From Veillonellaceae bacterium (GTDB lineage: Bacteria > Bacillota_C > Negativicutes > UBA1444): a DNA stretch of 19,223 nt. How positions within the stretch are numbered: position 1 is the first letter of the stretch; each line of letters opens with the position of its first letter. Shown piece after piece: positions 1 through 7,248 of the stretch. The notes beneath the pieces were generated by a model. That model ran no database searches and had not been told where the DNA came from. It worked only from the letters and a program-made list of their open reading frames with translations. The position numbers and the translations under genes are program-made. The DNA lies in assembly GCA_012798135.1 (NCBI GenBank), contig JAAZNU010000041.1:1-19223 (forward strand). The letters run 5' to 3'.

Positions 1-1625
1 CATCCCGAATTCGCGGCGGCCATACCGACAACACCCTACGCATCGGCGTCCGGCCGCTGGATTCGGTCGCCAACAACGTCGAACTGTTGGTCGCATTCGA
101 TCAAGAAACCCTCACCCTCAGCGCCGCCGAAGTCGTCGCCGCCGGCATCATCCTGGCCGATGCAGCCTTTTCGCCGACACTCCCCGCCGGCGCCGCCGCT
201 CCCCTGTGCGCTATCCCGCTGACCGAACTGGCCAAAGCCGCCGGGTCCGTCCTGCAGCGCAACGTCGTCGCCCTCGGTTCGACCGCCGCCATTATGGGCC
301 TGCCGCCCGAGCCGTTTCTCGACGTGGTGGGAAAATGGTATGAACGCCAAGGCCCCAAAGTAGTCGCCGACAACCGGCAAGCCTTTGATGCAGGGTATCG
401 CTTCATACAGGGAAATCCGACATCGGCCGCTCGGACCCTTGGCCTGCAACCGGGCGATGGACAGACCCGAATCTTCGGCATCGGCAACGAAGCCGTCGCC
501 CTCGGCGCCATCGCCGGCGGTTGCCGTTTCCTGTCCGCCTATCCGATCACCCCCTCGTCGGAAATCATGGAATACATGATCAAACGCCTGCCCGAACTGG
601 GTGGCATCGCCGTCCAGACCGAAGACGAAATCGCTGCCTGCACCATGGCCATCGGAGCGGCCTACGCCGGCGCCCGGGCGATGACCGCCTCCAGCGGACC
701 GGGGCTCGCCCTCAAGACCGAAGCCATCGGCCTGGCCGGCATGGCGGAAACCCCGCTCGTCATCGTCGACACCCAGCGGGCCGGCCCGAGCACCGGCATG
801 CCGACGAAACAGGAACAGGCCGATCTGCTGGCGATGCTGTTCGGCACGCCTGGCGAGATTCCAAAGATTGTCCTGGCCCCCGGCGACGTCGAAGAAGCCT
901 TTTACGATGCGGCCGAAGCCTTCAATCTGGCTGAGGAGTACCAATGCCCGGTGATCCTGCTCACCGACCTGCAGCTTGCACTGGGCCTGCAGACGGCCGA
1001 GCCCTATGACCTGTCCCGCGTGGCCATCCGCCGCGGCAAACTCGCCGATCCCGCCGCGCTGCCACCCCTCGAAAGCCCGGCCTACTTCAACCGCTATCAA
1101 GTGACTGAAGACGGGATCAGTCCCCGGACGATTCCCGGCATGAAATATGGCATTCACCATGTCACGGGGCTGGAGCACGCCGAATCCGGCAAACCTTCCG
1201 AAGACATAGCCAACCGCCGGCGCCAGATGGAAAAGCGCCTGCGCAAGACCCGCTCCCTGCCGGCCCGGTTCCCAATCCCGGTCTGGACCGACGGACCGGA
1301 CGACGCGGCGGTGGATATCCTCTTGATTGGCATGGGTTCGACTCGTGGCGCCATTCGCGAAGCCGTCCGCCAACTCCGGCAGGATGGTCTGCGGGTACGT
1401 CAGGCGCACCTGCGTTTGCTCTGGCCGTTCCCGGCCGAGCAACTGGCCCCGCTGCTGCGGCAAGCCCGGCACATCCTGGTCGTGGAAAACAACGCCACCG
1501 CCCAGCTGGCCGGGTTGATCCGGATGCAGACGAGCGGCGGCACGGAACTGAAATCCATCCTGAAATATGACGGCCGGCTGTTTACACCCGGCGAGATTTA
1601 CCGCCAATGCAAGGAGATGATCTGA
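1..1625 (+). CDS. korA: 2-oxoacid:ferredoxin oxidoreductase, fused gamma-alpha subunit (5' partial)
   Basis: This is the gamma-alpha subunit of a thiamine-diphosphate 2-oxoacid:ferredoxin oxidoreductase, which oxidatively decarboxylates a 2-oxoacid to the acyl-CoA and reduces ferredoxin in the cytoplasm. The frame is open from base 3, so the gene enters from the left edge; an internal TTG at 87 is not the true start. The first visible residues, IRGGHTDNTLRIG, belong to the gamma domain, followed by the alpha domain. YPITPSSE (bases 540-563) and GPSTGMPTK (783-809) are alpha-subunit signatures of the Kor type. The gamma domain is fused at the N-terminus, as in many Firmicutes and archaea, and its GxGGQG start lies outside the window. 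The stop overlaps the korB start (TGATG), implying translational coupling. The substrate (2-oxoglutarate or a branched or aromatic 2-oxoacid) cannot be decided from the sequence. Third codon positions are very GC-rich. Confidence 0.93.
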   Translation, partial: SRIRGGHTDNTLRIGVRPLDSVANNVELLVAFDQETLTLSAAEVVAAGIILADAAFSPTLPAGAAAPLCAIPLTELAKAAGSVLQRNVVALGSTAAIMGLPPEPFLDVVGKWYERQGPKVVADNRQAFDAGYRFIQGNPTSAARTLGLQPGDGQTRIFGIGNEAVALGAIAGGCRFLSAYPITPSSEIMEYMIKRLPELGGIAVQTEDEIAACTMAIGAAYAGARAMTASSGPGLALKTEAIGLAGMAETPLVIVDTQRAGPSTGMPTKQEQADLLAMLFGTPGEIPKIVLAPGDVEEAFYDAAEAFNLAEEYQCPVILLTDLQLALGLQTAEPYDLSRVAIRRGKLADPAALPPLESPAYFNRYQVTEDGISPRTIPGMKYGIHHVTGLEHAESGKPSEDIANRRRQMEKRLRKTRSLPARFPIPVWTDGPDDAAVDILLIGMGSTRGAIREAVRQLRQDGLRVRQAHLRLLWPFPAEQLAPLLRQARHILVVENNATAQLAGLIRMQTSGGTELKSILKYDGRLFTPGEIYRQCKEMI

Positions 1626-2491
1626 TGGCAACGGCAAAAGATTTTCATAACGGCGTCAAACCGAACTGGTGCCCGGGCTGCGGCGATTTCGCCGTGCAAA
1701 CCGCCATCGAACGGGCGGCGGCCACTCTCGGCCTGGAACCGGAACAACTGGTCGTGATCTCCGGCATCGGCTGCTCCAGCCGCCTGCCGGGCTACCTCTA
1801 TTCCTACGGCATCAACAGCATCCACGGCCGGGCCTTGCCCATCGCCCAGGGCGTGAAACTGGCGAACCCGGACCTGACCGTCCTTGCGGTAGGCGGCGAC
1901 GGCGACGGCTACGCCATCGGCCTCAACCACACGATCCAGGCCATGCGGCGCAACATCGACCTGACCTACCTCGTCATGGATAACCATATCTACGGGCTGA
2001 CCAAAGGCCAGACCTCACCCCGGAGCGACCTGGGCTTCAAGACCAAAACCACTCCAGCCGGCTCCATCGAAGCCCCGTTGCCCGTCATCCAGGTGGCCAT
2101 CGCCACCGGCGCTACCTTTGTCGCCCAGGGCGTATCCACCGACATCGCCGGCCTCACCGCCCTGATCGAGCAGGGCGCCCGCCATCCGGGCTTTGCATTC
2201 GTCAATGTCTTCAGCCCCTGCGTCACCTTCAACAAGGTCAACACCTACGACTGGTACCGCGAACACCTGACCCGACTCGATTCACTGCCCGGCTACGACC
2301 CGCGCGACAAGGCAGCGGCGCTGGCCGCGGTCGAGCAATACGAAGGGCTCGTCACCGGCCTCGTCTATCAGAACACGGACCGGTTGCCTTACGACAAACT
2401 GATCCGGCAGGCCGCACCGGGTCCGCTGACGGACAAGGCTGTTTCGCTGGACAAAGTCATTTTTGAAAAGTTGCTCGAGGATTTCCGCTAA
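1625..2491 (+). CDS. korB: 2-oxoacid:ferredoxin oxidoreductase, beta subunit
   Basis: This 288-residue beta subunit binds thiamine diphosphate and one 4Fe-4S cluster and completes the enzyme with the upstream subunit. Four cysteines fit the cluster ligands: C16 and C19 in CPGCGDF, C50 in GIGCSSR, and C199 in FSPCVTF. GDGDG (91-95) followed by DNHIYGLTKGQ is the diphosphate/Mg binding segment. Length is normal for KorB. The ATG at 1625 is chosen over an in-frame ATG at 1607 because AAGGAG (1611-1616) lies 8 nt upstream and the start overlaps the korA stop. No separate ferredoxin-like delta subunit follows; a terminator hairpin begins 8 bases after the stop, so within the window this is a two-gene unit. 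The family is certain; the 2-oxoacid used is not. Confidence 0.94.
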   Translation: MATAKDFHNGVKPNWCPGCGDFAVQTAIERAAATLGLEPEQLVVISGIGCSSRLPGYLYSYGINSIHGRALPIAQGVKLANPDLTVLAVGGDGDGYAIGLNHTIQAMRRNIDLTYLVMDNHIYGLTKGQTSPRSDLGFKTKTTPAGSIEAPLPVIQVAIATGATFVAQGVSTDIAGLTALIEQGARHPGFAFVNVFSPCVTFNKVNTYDWYREHLTRLDSLPGYDPRDKAAALAAVEQYEGLVTGLVYQNTDRLPYDKLIRQAAPGPLTDKAVSLDKVIFEKLLEDFR

Positions 2492-2498
2492 AAATAAC

Positions 2499-2535
2499 AA
2501 CTCCCGGGATTTACAACACCCGGGAGTTCGCTTTA
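2499..2535 (+). terminator. intrinsic terminator of korAB
   Basis: A perfect 10-bp inverted repeat, AACTCCCGGG (2499-2508) and CCCGGGAGTT (2519-2528), has a 10-nt loop and a moderately T-rich tail (CGCTTTAT). It starts 8 bases after the korB stop. The tail is weak for a classical U-tract, but stem quality and position support termination. Confidence 0.75.
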
Positions 2536-2733
2536 TCGGTCTAGGCACGGAACAAATTGCAACCTCGGCATTCTTGCAGACTTCGGCGCACTGGATCAGG
2601 TTGTTCCAGCTTATCACCATGCCCCCATAATTGCTGGGTGAAATACGGGAAGATTTATCCCCCTGTTTCCGGTAAAATATAGTTAGGTCGATGCGCTGCG
2701 AAACAATTCGAGAAGCACGGGGAAGGATATCGC

Positions 2734-3300
2734 ATGAAAGAGTTCAGTCAAATCAGCGATGACGACAAATGGCAAGCCATCGTGAATTGCGACAGAAAGT
2801 ATGACGGCATTTTTTTCTATGGAGTAAAAACAACGGAAATCTTCTGCAAGCCATCCTGCAAATCAAAGAATCCTGTTCGCGCCAACACAATATTCTTCGA
2901 ACACTTGGCGGATGCGCTGGCGAGCGGATTTCGCCCCTGCAAAAGGTGTCGCCCGGACCAAACAGGCTTCGAGCCGGAATGGGACCTGGTAACCAAGGCA
3001 AAAAGGATCATTGACGCTGATTATGAACACTCCCTCGATATGACTTCTCTGTCCAAGCGACTCGGAATCAGCAGCAACCACTTGGTTCGACTGTTTAAGC
3101 GACATAACGGCCTTACTCCCAGCAAATACCTCACAAAAATCAGAGTGGACAAAGCGGCAACTTTGCTAAACCGAGAAGACCTCAGCATCGCGGATATCAT
3201 TTATACGACGGGGTTTAAAAGCGTGTCTAATTTTTATAAATGCTTCAAAGCGCAAACCGGGCATTCGCCGAATGAACATCGAAAGAATCGAGGTGGTTGA
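2734..3300 (+). CDS. adaA: AdaA: methylphosphotriester-DNA methyltransferase and AraC-type activator
   Basis: This 188-residue protein matches the N-terminal half of E. coli Ada. It removes methyl groups from DNA phosphotriesters onto a zinc-bound cysteine and, once methylated, activates the adaptive response. The Zn-binding cysteines are C38, C42 (FCKPSCKSKNP), C69 and C72 (RPCKRCRP), at the same numbers I recall for E. coli Ada; C38 is the expected methyl acceptor. Residues about 85-185 form an AraC-type double helix-turn-helix (MTSLSKRLGISSNHLVRLFKRHNG and the later GFKSVSNFYKCFK). The C-terminal O6-methylguanine domain is missing and is supplied by the next gene, as in Bacillus AdaA/AdaB. 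GGGGAAGGAT (2719-2728) precedes the ATG. The upstream gap (2536-2733) holds no convincing promoter, only TAAAAT/TATAGT-like boxes near 2673-2683 with no good -35. GC content is visibly lower than in korAB. Confidence 0.93.
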   Translation: MKEFSQISDDDKWQAIVNCDRKYDGIFFYGVKTTEIFCKPSCKSKNPVRANTIFFEHLADALASGFRPCKRCRPDQTGFEPEWDLVTKAKRIIDADYEHSLDMTSLSKRLGISSNHLVRLFKRHNGLTPSKYLTKIRVDKAATLLNREDLSIADIIYTTGFKSVSNFYKCFKAQTGHSPNEHRKNRGG

Positions 3301-3302
3301 GC

Positions 3303-3785
3303 GTGCTGGCATATTTTTATGAAACGCACATCGGCACCATCGGGATCGCCGAGAAGAACGGAAAAATAGCCCGCCTGTATTTCCCAACCGACCGACAGGC
3401 ACCCACTACATCAATACAGGAAACACCCCTCCTGCAAGAGGCCGCGCAGCAACTCCAAGACTATCTATCCGGCAAGCTGACGCACTTTTCCCTGCCGTTG
3501 CAGCCCGCAGGCACGGCATTCATGCAACAAGTCTGGAGGCGGCTTTGTGAAATACCCTATGGCGAAACCGCAAGCTATAAGAATCTGGCGGAAAGTCTGG
3601 GCAAGCCGAATGCCGCAAGGGCCGTAGGGATGGCCAATCACTGCAACCCGATCCCAATATTCATTCCCTGTCACCGGGTGATCGGCGCCAACGGCTCTCT
3701 AGTCGGCTATCGCGGCGGGCTGGACCTGAAATCACGCTTGCTCAAGTTGGAGAAGGAACGCTCCCATAGCAAGCGCCTTGTTTGA
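3303..3785 (+). CDS. ogt: methylated-DNA--[protein]-cysteine S-methyltransferase
   Basis: This suicide repair protein transfers the alkyl group from O6-alkylguanine (and O4-alkylthymine) to its own cysteine. The active-site motif FIPCHRVIG is present, with the acceptor cysteine at residue 123 counted from GTG 3303, preceded by the DNA-binding helix around YGETASYKNLAESLGKPNAARAVG, whose RAVG arginine is the finger that flips the base. At 160 residues it has the normal single-domain Ogt/AdaB length. A TTG at 3297 overlaps the adaA stop, but the GAGGTGG at 3290-3296 leaves no spacing to that TTG and 6 nt to the GTG at 3303, so GTG is preferred. It lies 2 bases after adaA and is surely co-transcribed; together the two genes equal one Ada protein. 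The segment NHCNPIPIF carries a cysteine (C114) where many homologues have R or A. Confidence 0.93.
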   Translation: MLAYFYETHIGTIGIAEKNGKIARLYFPTDRQAPTTSIQETPLLQEAAQQLQDYLSGKLTHFSLPLQPAGTAFMQQVWRRLCEIPYGETASYKNLAESLGKPNAARAVGMANHCNPIPIFIPCHRVIGANGSLVGYRGGLDLKSRLLKLEKERSHSKRLV

Positions 3786-3811
3786 CCAAATAAACCATAA
3801 GGCGCATTTTC
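3773..3811 (+). terminator. possible terminator at the end of ogt
   Basis: GCGCCTT (3773-3779) pairs with AAGGCGC (3799-3805). Inside it GTTT (3780-3783) pairs with AAAC (3792-3795), with a small asymmetry on the 3' side. TTTT follows at 3807-3810. The hairpin spans the ogt stop codon. The short T run and imperfect stem make this tentative; if real, the following regulator gene needs its own promoter or read-through. Confidence 0.45.
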
Positions 3812-3831
3812 AATAGAATTGAGGAATGGCG

Positions 3832-5718
3832 ATGAGAATTCTTTTGATAGCCCCCTACCTGGAATGCAAAATATTGGCGGATGAAGTGTTTGCGCAAAAT
3901 TGTGCTGCCGATTTGCAACTGGAATCGATCCATGCCGTAGGCGTAAAAGTCGTGGAAGAGCTGTGTCTGGACTATGATGCAGTGATTGCCAGAGGAGCCA
4001 CGGCCATTGCGTTGCAACGTTCATTCAAAGATACGCCGATTATCGATTTGCCGATTACCGGTTACGACGTCGTTCGAGCCGTCGACCGCTGCAAACGGAA
4101 TTGGGAGGCTTATCACATTGCCATCATGGGTTCAAGCAACATGATTTATGGAGTGCAGAGCCTCGCTGACATCCTGGAAATTCGCGCCGAAACATATATC
4201 ATATCTACGGAGGAAGATGCGGAACAAGCTGTATTAGACGCAAAAGCGCGCGGCGTCGGCGCGGTGATTGGCGGAGCGATGGCAGTCCAGTTGGCTCGCA
4301 GGCACGACTTGTGCGTCGAGCTGATTGAAACAGGCAGGGAAGCTATCCTGCAGGCGCTGGACGAAGCCATCCGAGCGGCGAAACAAGCCGGTCAAACCAA
4401 AGAAGTGGCCGAACGTGTTCAAGCCATTTTGGATTATGCCTACGAAGGCATCGTCGCTGTTGATGAAAAGGGAAAAATCACCGTATTCAACAAAACAGCG
4501 GAACAGATTACCAATGTCATTGCCGAGGAAGCGCTTGGAAAATATGTTCGTGACGTGATTCCCAATACCGGTTTGTTACGTGTATTGACAACCGGCAAAG
4601 ATGAACTTGGCGAATTGGCGAAAATCAATGACCAGTTGGTCGCCAAAAATCGAGTTCCCGTTAAGATTGACGAAAAAACAGTCGGCGCCATTGCAACTTT
4701 TCAAAAAGTTTCCAAGTTGCAAGAATTTGAAGGCCGAATTCGCGAAAAAATCTATAGCAAAGGACTTGCGGCCAAGTACACCTTTAACGACATTATTGGC
4801 AATAGTTTTCAACTTCGGCAACTGATAGAAATTACTCAAAAATTTAGCCGTGTGGATTCCAACGTGCTGATTATCGGCGAAACTGGCACCGGTAAGGAAC
4901 TGCTGTCGCAAAGTTGTCACAATGCCAGCCTGCGCAAGCACGGCCCGTTTGTCGCCGTAAACTGTGCGGCGCTGCCGGAAAACCTTTTGGAAAGTGAATT
5001 GTTTGGTTATGTGGAAGGTGCATTCACCGGCGCTGCCAAGGGCGGAAAACCCGGTCTGTTCGAGCTGGCCCACAAGGGCACGATTTTTCTCGACGAAGTG
5101 TCCGAAATTCCTTTAAAGCTTCAGGGAAGGTTGCTGCGGGTTTTACAGGAGCGGGAAATTATGCGTCTCGGACATGACCGGGTGATCCCCGTCGATGTCC
5201 GGGTCATCTCGGCCACCAACCAGGATCTCCAGAAATTAGCGACCGAAGGAAAATTTAGACTGGATCTGTTGTATCGCCTGGATGTCTTGCAAATAGCATT
5301 ATCTCCGTTACGGGAACGACCTGAGGATATCATCGAGCTCGCGTTTCATTTCATAAAATTGTTCAGCCGTAAGTGCCGAAAAAACGTTCACAAAATAAGC
5401 AGCGAAGCGCAAGATTTGCTGCGCAGTTACTCTTGGCCGGGTAATGTCCGCGAACTATGCAATATCTGCGAACGGCTTGTTGTACTGTCAGATACGGAAG
5501 ATATCGCTGCAACGGACGTGGCGCGTATTTTGAAGCCTGCAGCACCTCTTTCGCCCGCACGCCCTCTGCAAAAATCAACCACCGAAATGAAAATCCTGGA
5601 TCTTTCGCAAGTGGCGGAAGCACTGCGCCTGACCGAAGGCAACAAAACAAAAGCTGCAAAATTGCTTGGCATCAGTCGGACTACTTTATGGCGCAAAGCA
5701 AACGAACTTAACCATTGA
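3832..5718 (+). CDS. PrpR-type sigma-54-dependent transcriptional activator
   Basis: This is a 628-residue enhancer-binding protein. Residues 1 to about 185 resemble the PrpR N-terminal sensor domain, which in this family binds a small metabolite. A PAS domain follows (about 195-300, DYAYEGIVAVDEKGKITVFNKTAEQI). The AAA+ sigma-54 interaction domain spans roughly 315-545, with Walker A GETGTGKE at 349-356, the sigma-54-contacting loop GAFTGA at 396-401 and Walker B GTIFLDE at 416-422. A Fis-type helix-turn-helix ends the protein (about 587-625, NKTKAAKLLGISRTTLWRK). ATG 3832 is chosen over ATG 3826 because GAGGA (3821-3825) abuts the latter and sits 6 nt from the former. A -24/-12 promoter lies directly downstream in front of gntP, so the likely target is the gntP-dehydrogenase unit. 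The effector is unknown; I would expect a sugar acid or its oxidised product. Confidence 0.92.
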   Translation: MRILLIAPYLECKILADEVFAQNCAADLQLESIHAVGVKVVEELCLDYDAVIARGATAIALQRSFKDTPIIDLPITGYDVVRAVDRCKRNWEAYHIAIMGSSNMIYGVQSLADILEIRAETYIISTEEDAEQAVLDAKARGVGAVIGGAMAVQLARRHDLCVELIETGREAILQALDEAIRAAKQAGQTKEVAERVQAILDYAYEGIVAVDEKGKITVFNKTAEQITNVIAEEALGKYVRDVIPNTGLLRVLTTGKDELGELAKINDQLVAKNRVPVKIDEKTVGAIATFQKVSKLQEFEGRIREKIYSKGLAAKYTFNDIIGNSFQLRQLIEITQKFSRVDSNVLIIGETGTGKELLSQSCHNASLRKHGPFVAVNCAALPENLLESELFGYVEGAFTGAAKGGKPGLFELAHKGTIFLDEVSEIPLKLQGRLLRVLQEREIMRLGHDRVIPVDVRVISATNQDLQKLATEGKFRLDLLYRLDVLQIALSPLRERPEDIIELAFHFIKLFSRKCRKNVHKISSEAQDLLRSYSWPGNVRELCNICERLVVLSDTEDIAATDVARILKPAAPLSPARPLQKSTTEMKILDLSQVAEALRLTEGNKTKAAKLLGISRTTLWRKANELNH

Positions 5719-5725
5719 ACGCTAT

Positions 5726-5770
5726 TTGAAACACTTTACTTGTTCCACGAAACAATATTGAAACGCTTAC
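5726..5770 (+). promoter_or_regulatory. candidate upstream activating sequence for the sigma-54 activator
   Basis: Two near-identical direct repeats, TTGAAACACTTTAC (5726-5739) and TTGAAACGCTTAC (5758-5770), flank an imperfect palindrome, TTGTTCCACGAAACAA (5740-5755). A weaker copy, TTGAACGCTA, overlaps the regulator stop at 5715-5724. The cluster ends about 35 bases before the -24 element and extends to about 80 bases before it, in the usual range for an enhancer. The site is inferred from position and repetition only. Confidence 0.5.
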
Positions 5771-5803
5771 CTCGCTTTTTCAGACAATAAGGCGGGGTTT
5801 TTT
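5769..5803 (+). terminator. intrinsic terminator of the sigma-54 activator gene
   Basis: ACCTCGCTTT (5769-5778) pairs fully with AAGGCGGGGT (5789-5798), counting two G-U wobbles, around a 10-nt loop, and is followed by a six-T run (5798-5803). It ends two bases before the -24 promoter element, so the activator transcript should stop before the gntP unit. Confidence 0.8.
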
Positions 5804-5805
5804 AT

Positions 5806-5821
5806 TGGCACATATCTTGCA
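5806..5821 (+). promoter_or_regulatory. sigma-54 (-24/-12) promoter of gntP
   Basis: TGGCAC, five bases (ATATC), then TTGCA matches the consensus TGGCAC-N5-TTGC(A/T) without mismatch, with GG and GC in the invariant spacing. Transcription should begin near 5832, about 50 bases before the gntP ATG. The gene just upstream encodes a sigma-54 activator with an intact GAFTGA loop, which fits. Confidence 0.92.
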
Positions 5822-5842
5822 TTAATAGATTACTATCGCACA

Positions 5843-5859
5843 TCGACTGAATCAGTCGA
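5843..5859. promoter_or_regulatory. 17-bp perfect palindrome in the gntP leader
   Basis: TCGACTGA-A-TCAGTCGA is a perfect 8-bp inverted repeat around one base. It lies just downstream of the predicted sigma-54 start and ends 6 bases before the Shine-Dalgarno sequence. A one-base centre suits a dimeric repressor operator better than an RNA hairpin. No matching copy was noticed elsewhere in the window. Confidence 0.5.
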
Positions 5860-5880
5860 ACAATGAAGGAGGATACCGAT

Positions 5881-7209
5881 ATGGCAGGAACCGGAATCAT
5901 TATCGCCTTTGTAGTTGCTATTATTTTGATGGTCATCATGATTTCCAAATGCAAAGTCCATCCAGCGATGACAATCCTGATCGTGGTGTTGGGTCTTGGT
6001 CTGGCCATCGGCATGTCACCAGGCAAAATCGTATCCACCGTTGAAGGCGGCTTCGGTAAAACCATCGGCAGTATTGGCATTGTTATCCTATTGGGTTGCT
6101 TATTGGGCAAAGTGTTGGAGGAAACTGGCGCCGCCGTCAGAATCACCAATTCAGTACTCGCGATCTTCGGCAAAAAGAATGCTATCTGGGCTATTGCCAT
6201 CAGTTCAGCGATTCTTGGCATTCCCGTATTTGCCGACTCGGTTGTCATTGTTCTCATGCCCATCGTATCAACCTTGGCGCTAAAGGTTGGCGCTTCCATG
6301 GCCCAGTACGGAACCGCCCTCTATCTGGGTGCGTATATTACCCACTCACTGGTGCCGCCAACACCCGGACCGCTGGCCGGCGCCGCCATCCTTGGCGTTG
6401 ATCTGGGCAGCGCCATCTTCTGGGGCATCGTTGTTTCAATTCCGGCAGTGATCGCCACTACTATTTATATTAAAACCATCAAGCTCCAAGTCTCTCCCAA
6501 GGAAGAGTTCATCAAGACAGCCCAAACTCTGACCGACACCAAAAAATTGCCTGGCCTATTCCTGTCCTATCTGCCGATTATTCTTCCCATCGTGCTGATC
6601 ATGATTGCATCGATGCTCAATGCTGTCGATAAAAAAGCACCACTGACACAATTCTTCAACTTTGTCGGCGCCCCGATGGTCGCGCTGCTTATCGGGGTAA
6701 TTGTCTCACTGTTCTTGACCGGACAAGAATGGAAAACGAAAAAAGTTCTCAACAATTGGGTCGAAGAGGGCTTGCAATTATCAGCAATGCCAATCATCGT
6801 CACCGGGCTGGGCGGCGCACTTGCGGTGCTGATAACCAATGCCAAAGTGGCGCAACAGTTGGCCGAGCTCATTGGTAAAAGCGGTATCCCCGCCTTGTTT
6901 ATTCCGTTTATCATCAGTGCCTTGGTCAACACCATCACCGGTTCGAATACGCTCGGTGTCATGACCGGCGCCGCGATCACTCAGCCTTTGCTTGCCGGAC
7001 TCGGCCTGTCGCCATTAGCTGCCTTCCTGGCCTGTGCCTCTGGCGCGCAAATTTTCAAGCATAGCAACAGTAGCGGATTTTGGGTCACGGTGAGTCTTTC
7101 CAACATGAATTTGGCCGAGGGGCTTCGTTCAGTCGGAATTGCCACTTGCATCAGCGGCCTGGCATCGTTTGCCACCGTGCTTGTATTGAACTTCATGGGC
7201 GTAATTTAA
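5881..7209 (+). CDS. GntP-family sugar acid:H+ symporter
   Basis: This is an integral membrane permease of 442 residues, normal for the GntP family (gluconate, idonate, 2-keto-3-deoxygluconate and related hydroxy acids). Many hydrophobic segments run along the protein, and family-typical stretches are visible: the early GGFGKTIGSIGIVILLG, LGIPVFADSVVIVLMP, and the PPTPGP signature after the ITHSLVP loop. A second half-repeat ends with ITGSNTLGVMTGAA and GAQIFKHSNSSGFW. An ATG at 5863 precedes the Shine-Dalgarno AAGGAGG (5866-5872) and cannot use it, so ATG 5881, 8 nt downstream, is the start. It is the first gene behind the sigma-54 promoter and is followed 39 bases later by a dehydrogenase gene, recalling the IdnT-IdnD (L-idonate) pairing. 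The exact substrate is not readable from the sequence. Confidence 0.92.
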   Translation: MAGTGIIIAFVVAIILMVIMISKCKVHPAMTILIVVLGLGLAIGMSPGKIVSTVEGGFGKTIGSIGIVILLGCLLGKVLEETGAAVRITNSVLAIFGKKNAIWAIAISSAILGIPVFADSVVIVLMPIVSTLALKVGASMAQYGTALYLGAYITHSLVPPTPGPLAGAAILGVDLGSAIFWGIVVSIPAVIATTIYIKTIKLQVSPKEEFIKTAQTLTDTKKLPGLFLSYLPIILPIVLIMIASMLNAVDKKAPLTQFFNFVGAPMVALLIGVIVSLFLTGQEWKTKKVLNNWVEEGLQLSAMPIIVTGLGGALAVLITNAKVAQQLAELIGKSGIPALFIPFIISALVNTITGSNTLGVMTGAAITQPLLAGLGLSPLAAFLACASGAQIFKHSNSSGFWVTVSLSNMNLAEGLRSVGIATCISGLASFATVLVLNFMGVI

Positions 7210-7248
7210 AAATATTTTCATCGAAACAATTTTAAGGAGGATCATGTT

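Noticed and set aside
87..89. TTG at 87 as the start of korA
   Set aside because: The frame stays open to the window edge and the residues before it (IRGGHTDNTLRIG) are conserved gamma-domain sequence, so the gene simply begins outside the window.
36..1637. A 533-codon open frame on the minus strand
   Set aside because: It is antisense to korA, which has clear family motifs. GC-rich coding DNA often leaves long open antisense frames; the translation is Gly/Gln/Arg-rich without a recognisable domain.
2549..2607. GGAACAA / TTGTTCC inverted repeat in the gap before adaA
   Set aside because: Seven bases with a 45-base loop, no T run and no second element; not distinguishable from chance.
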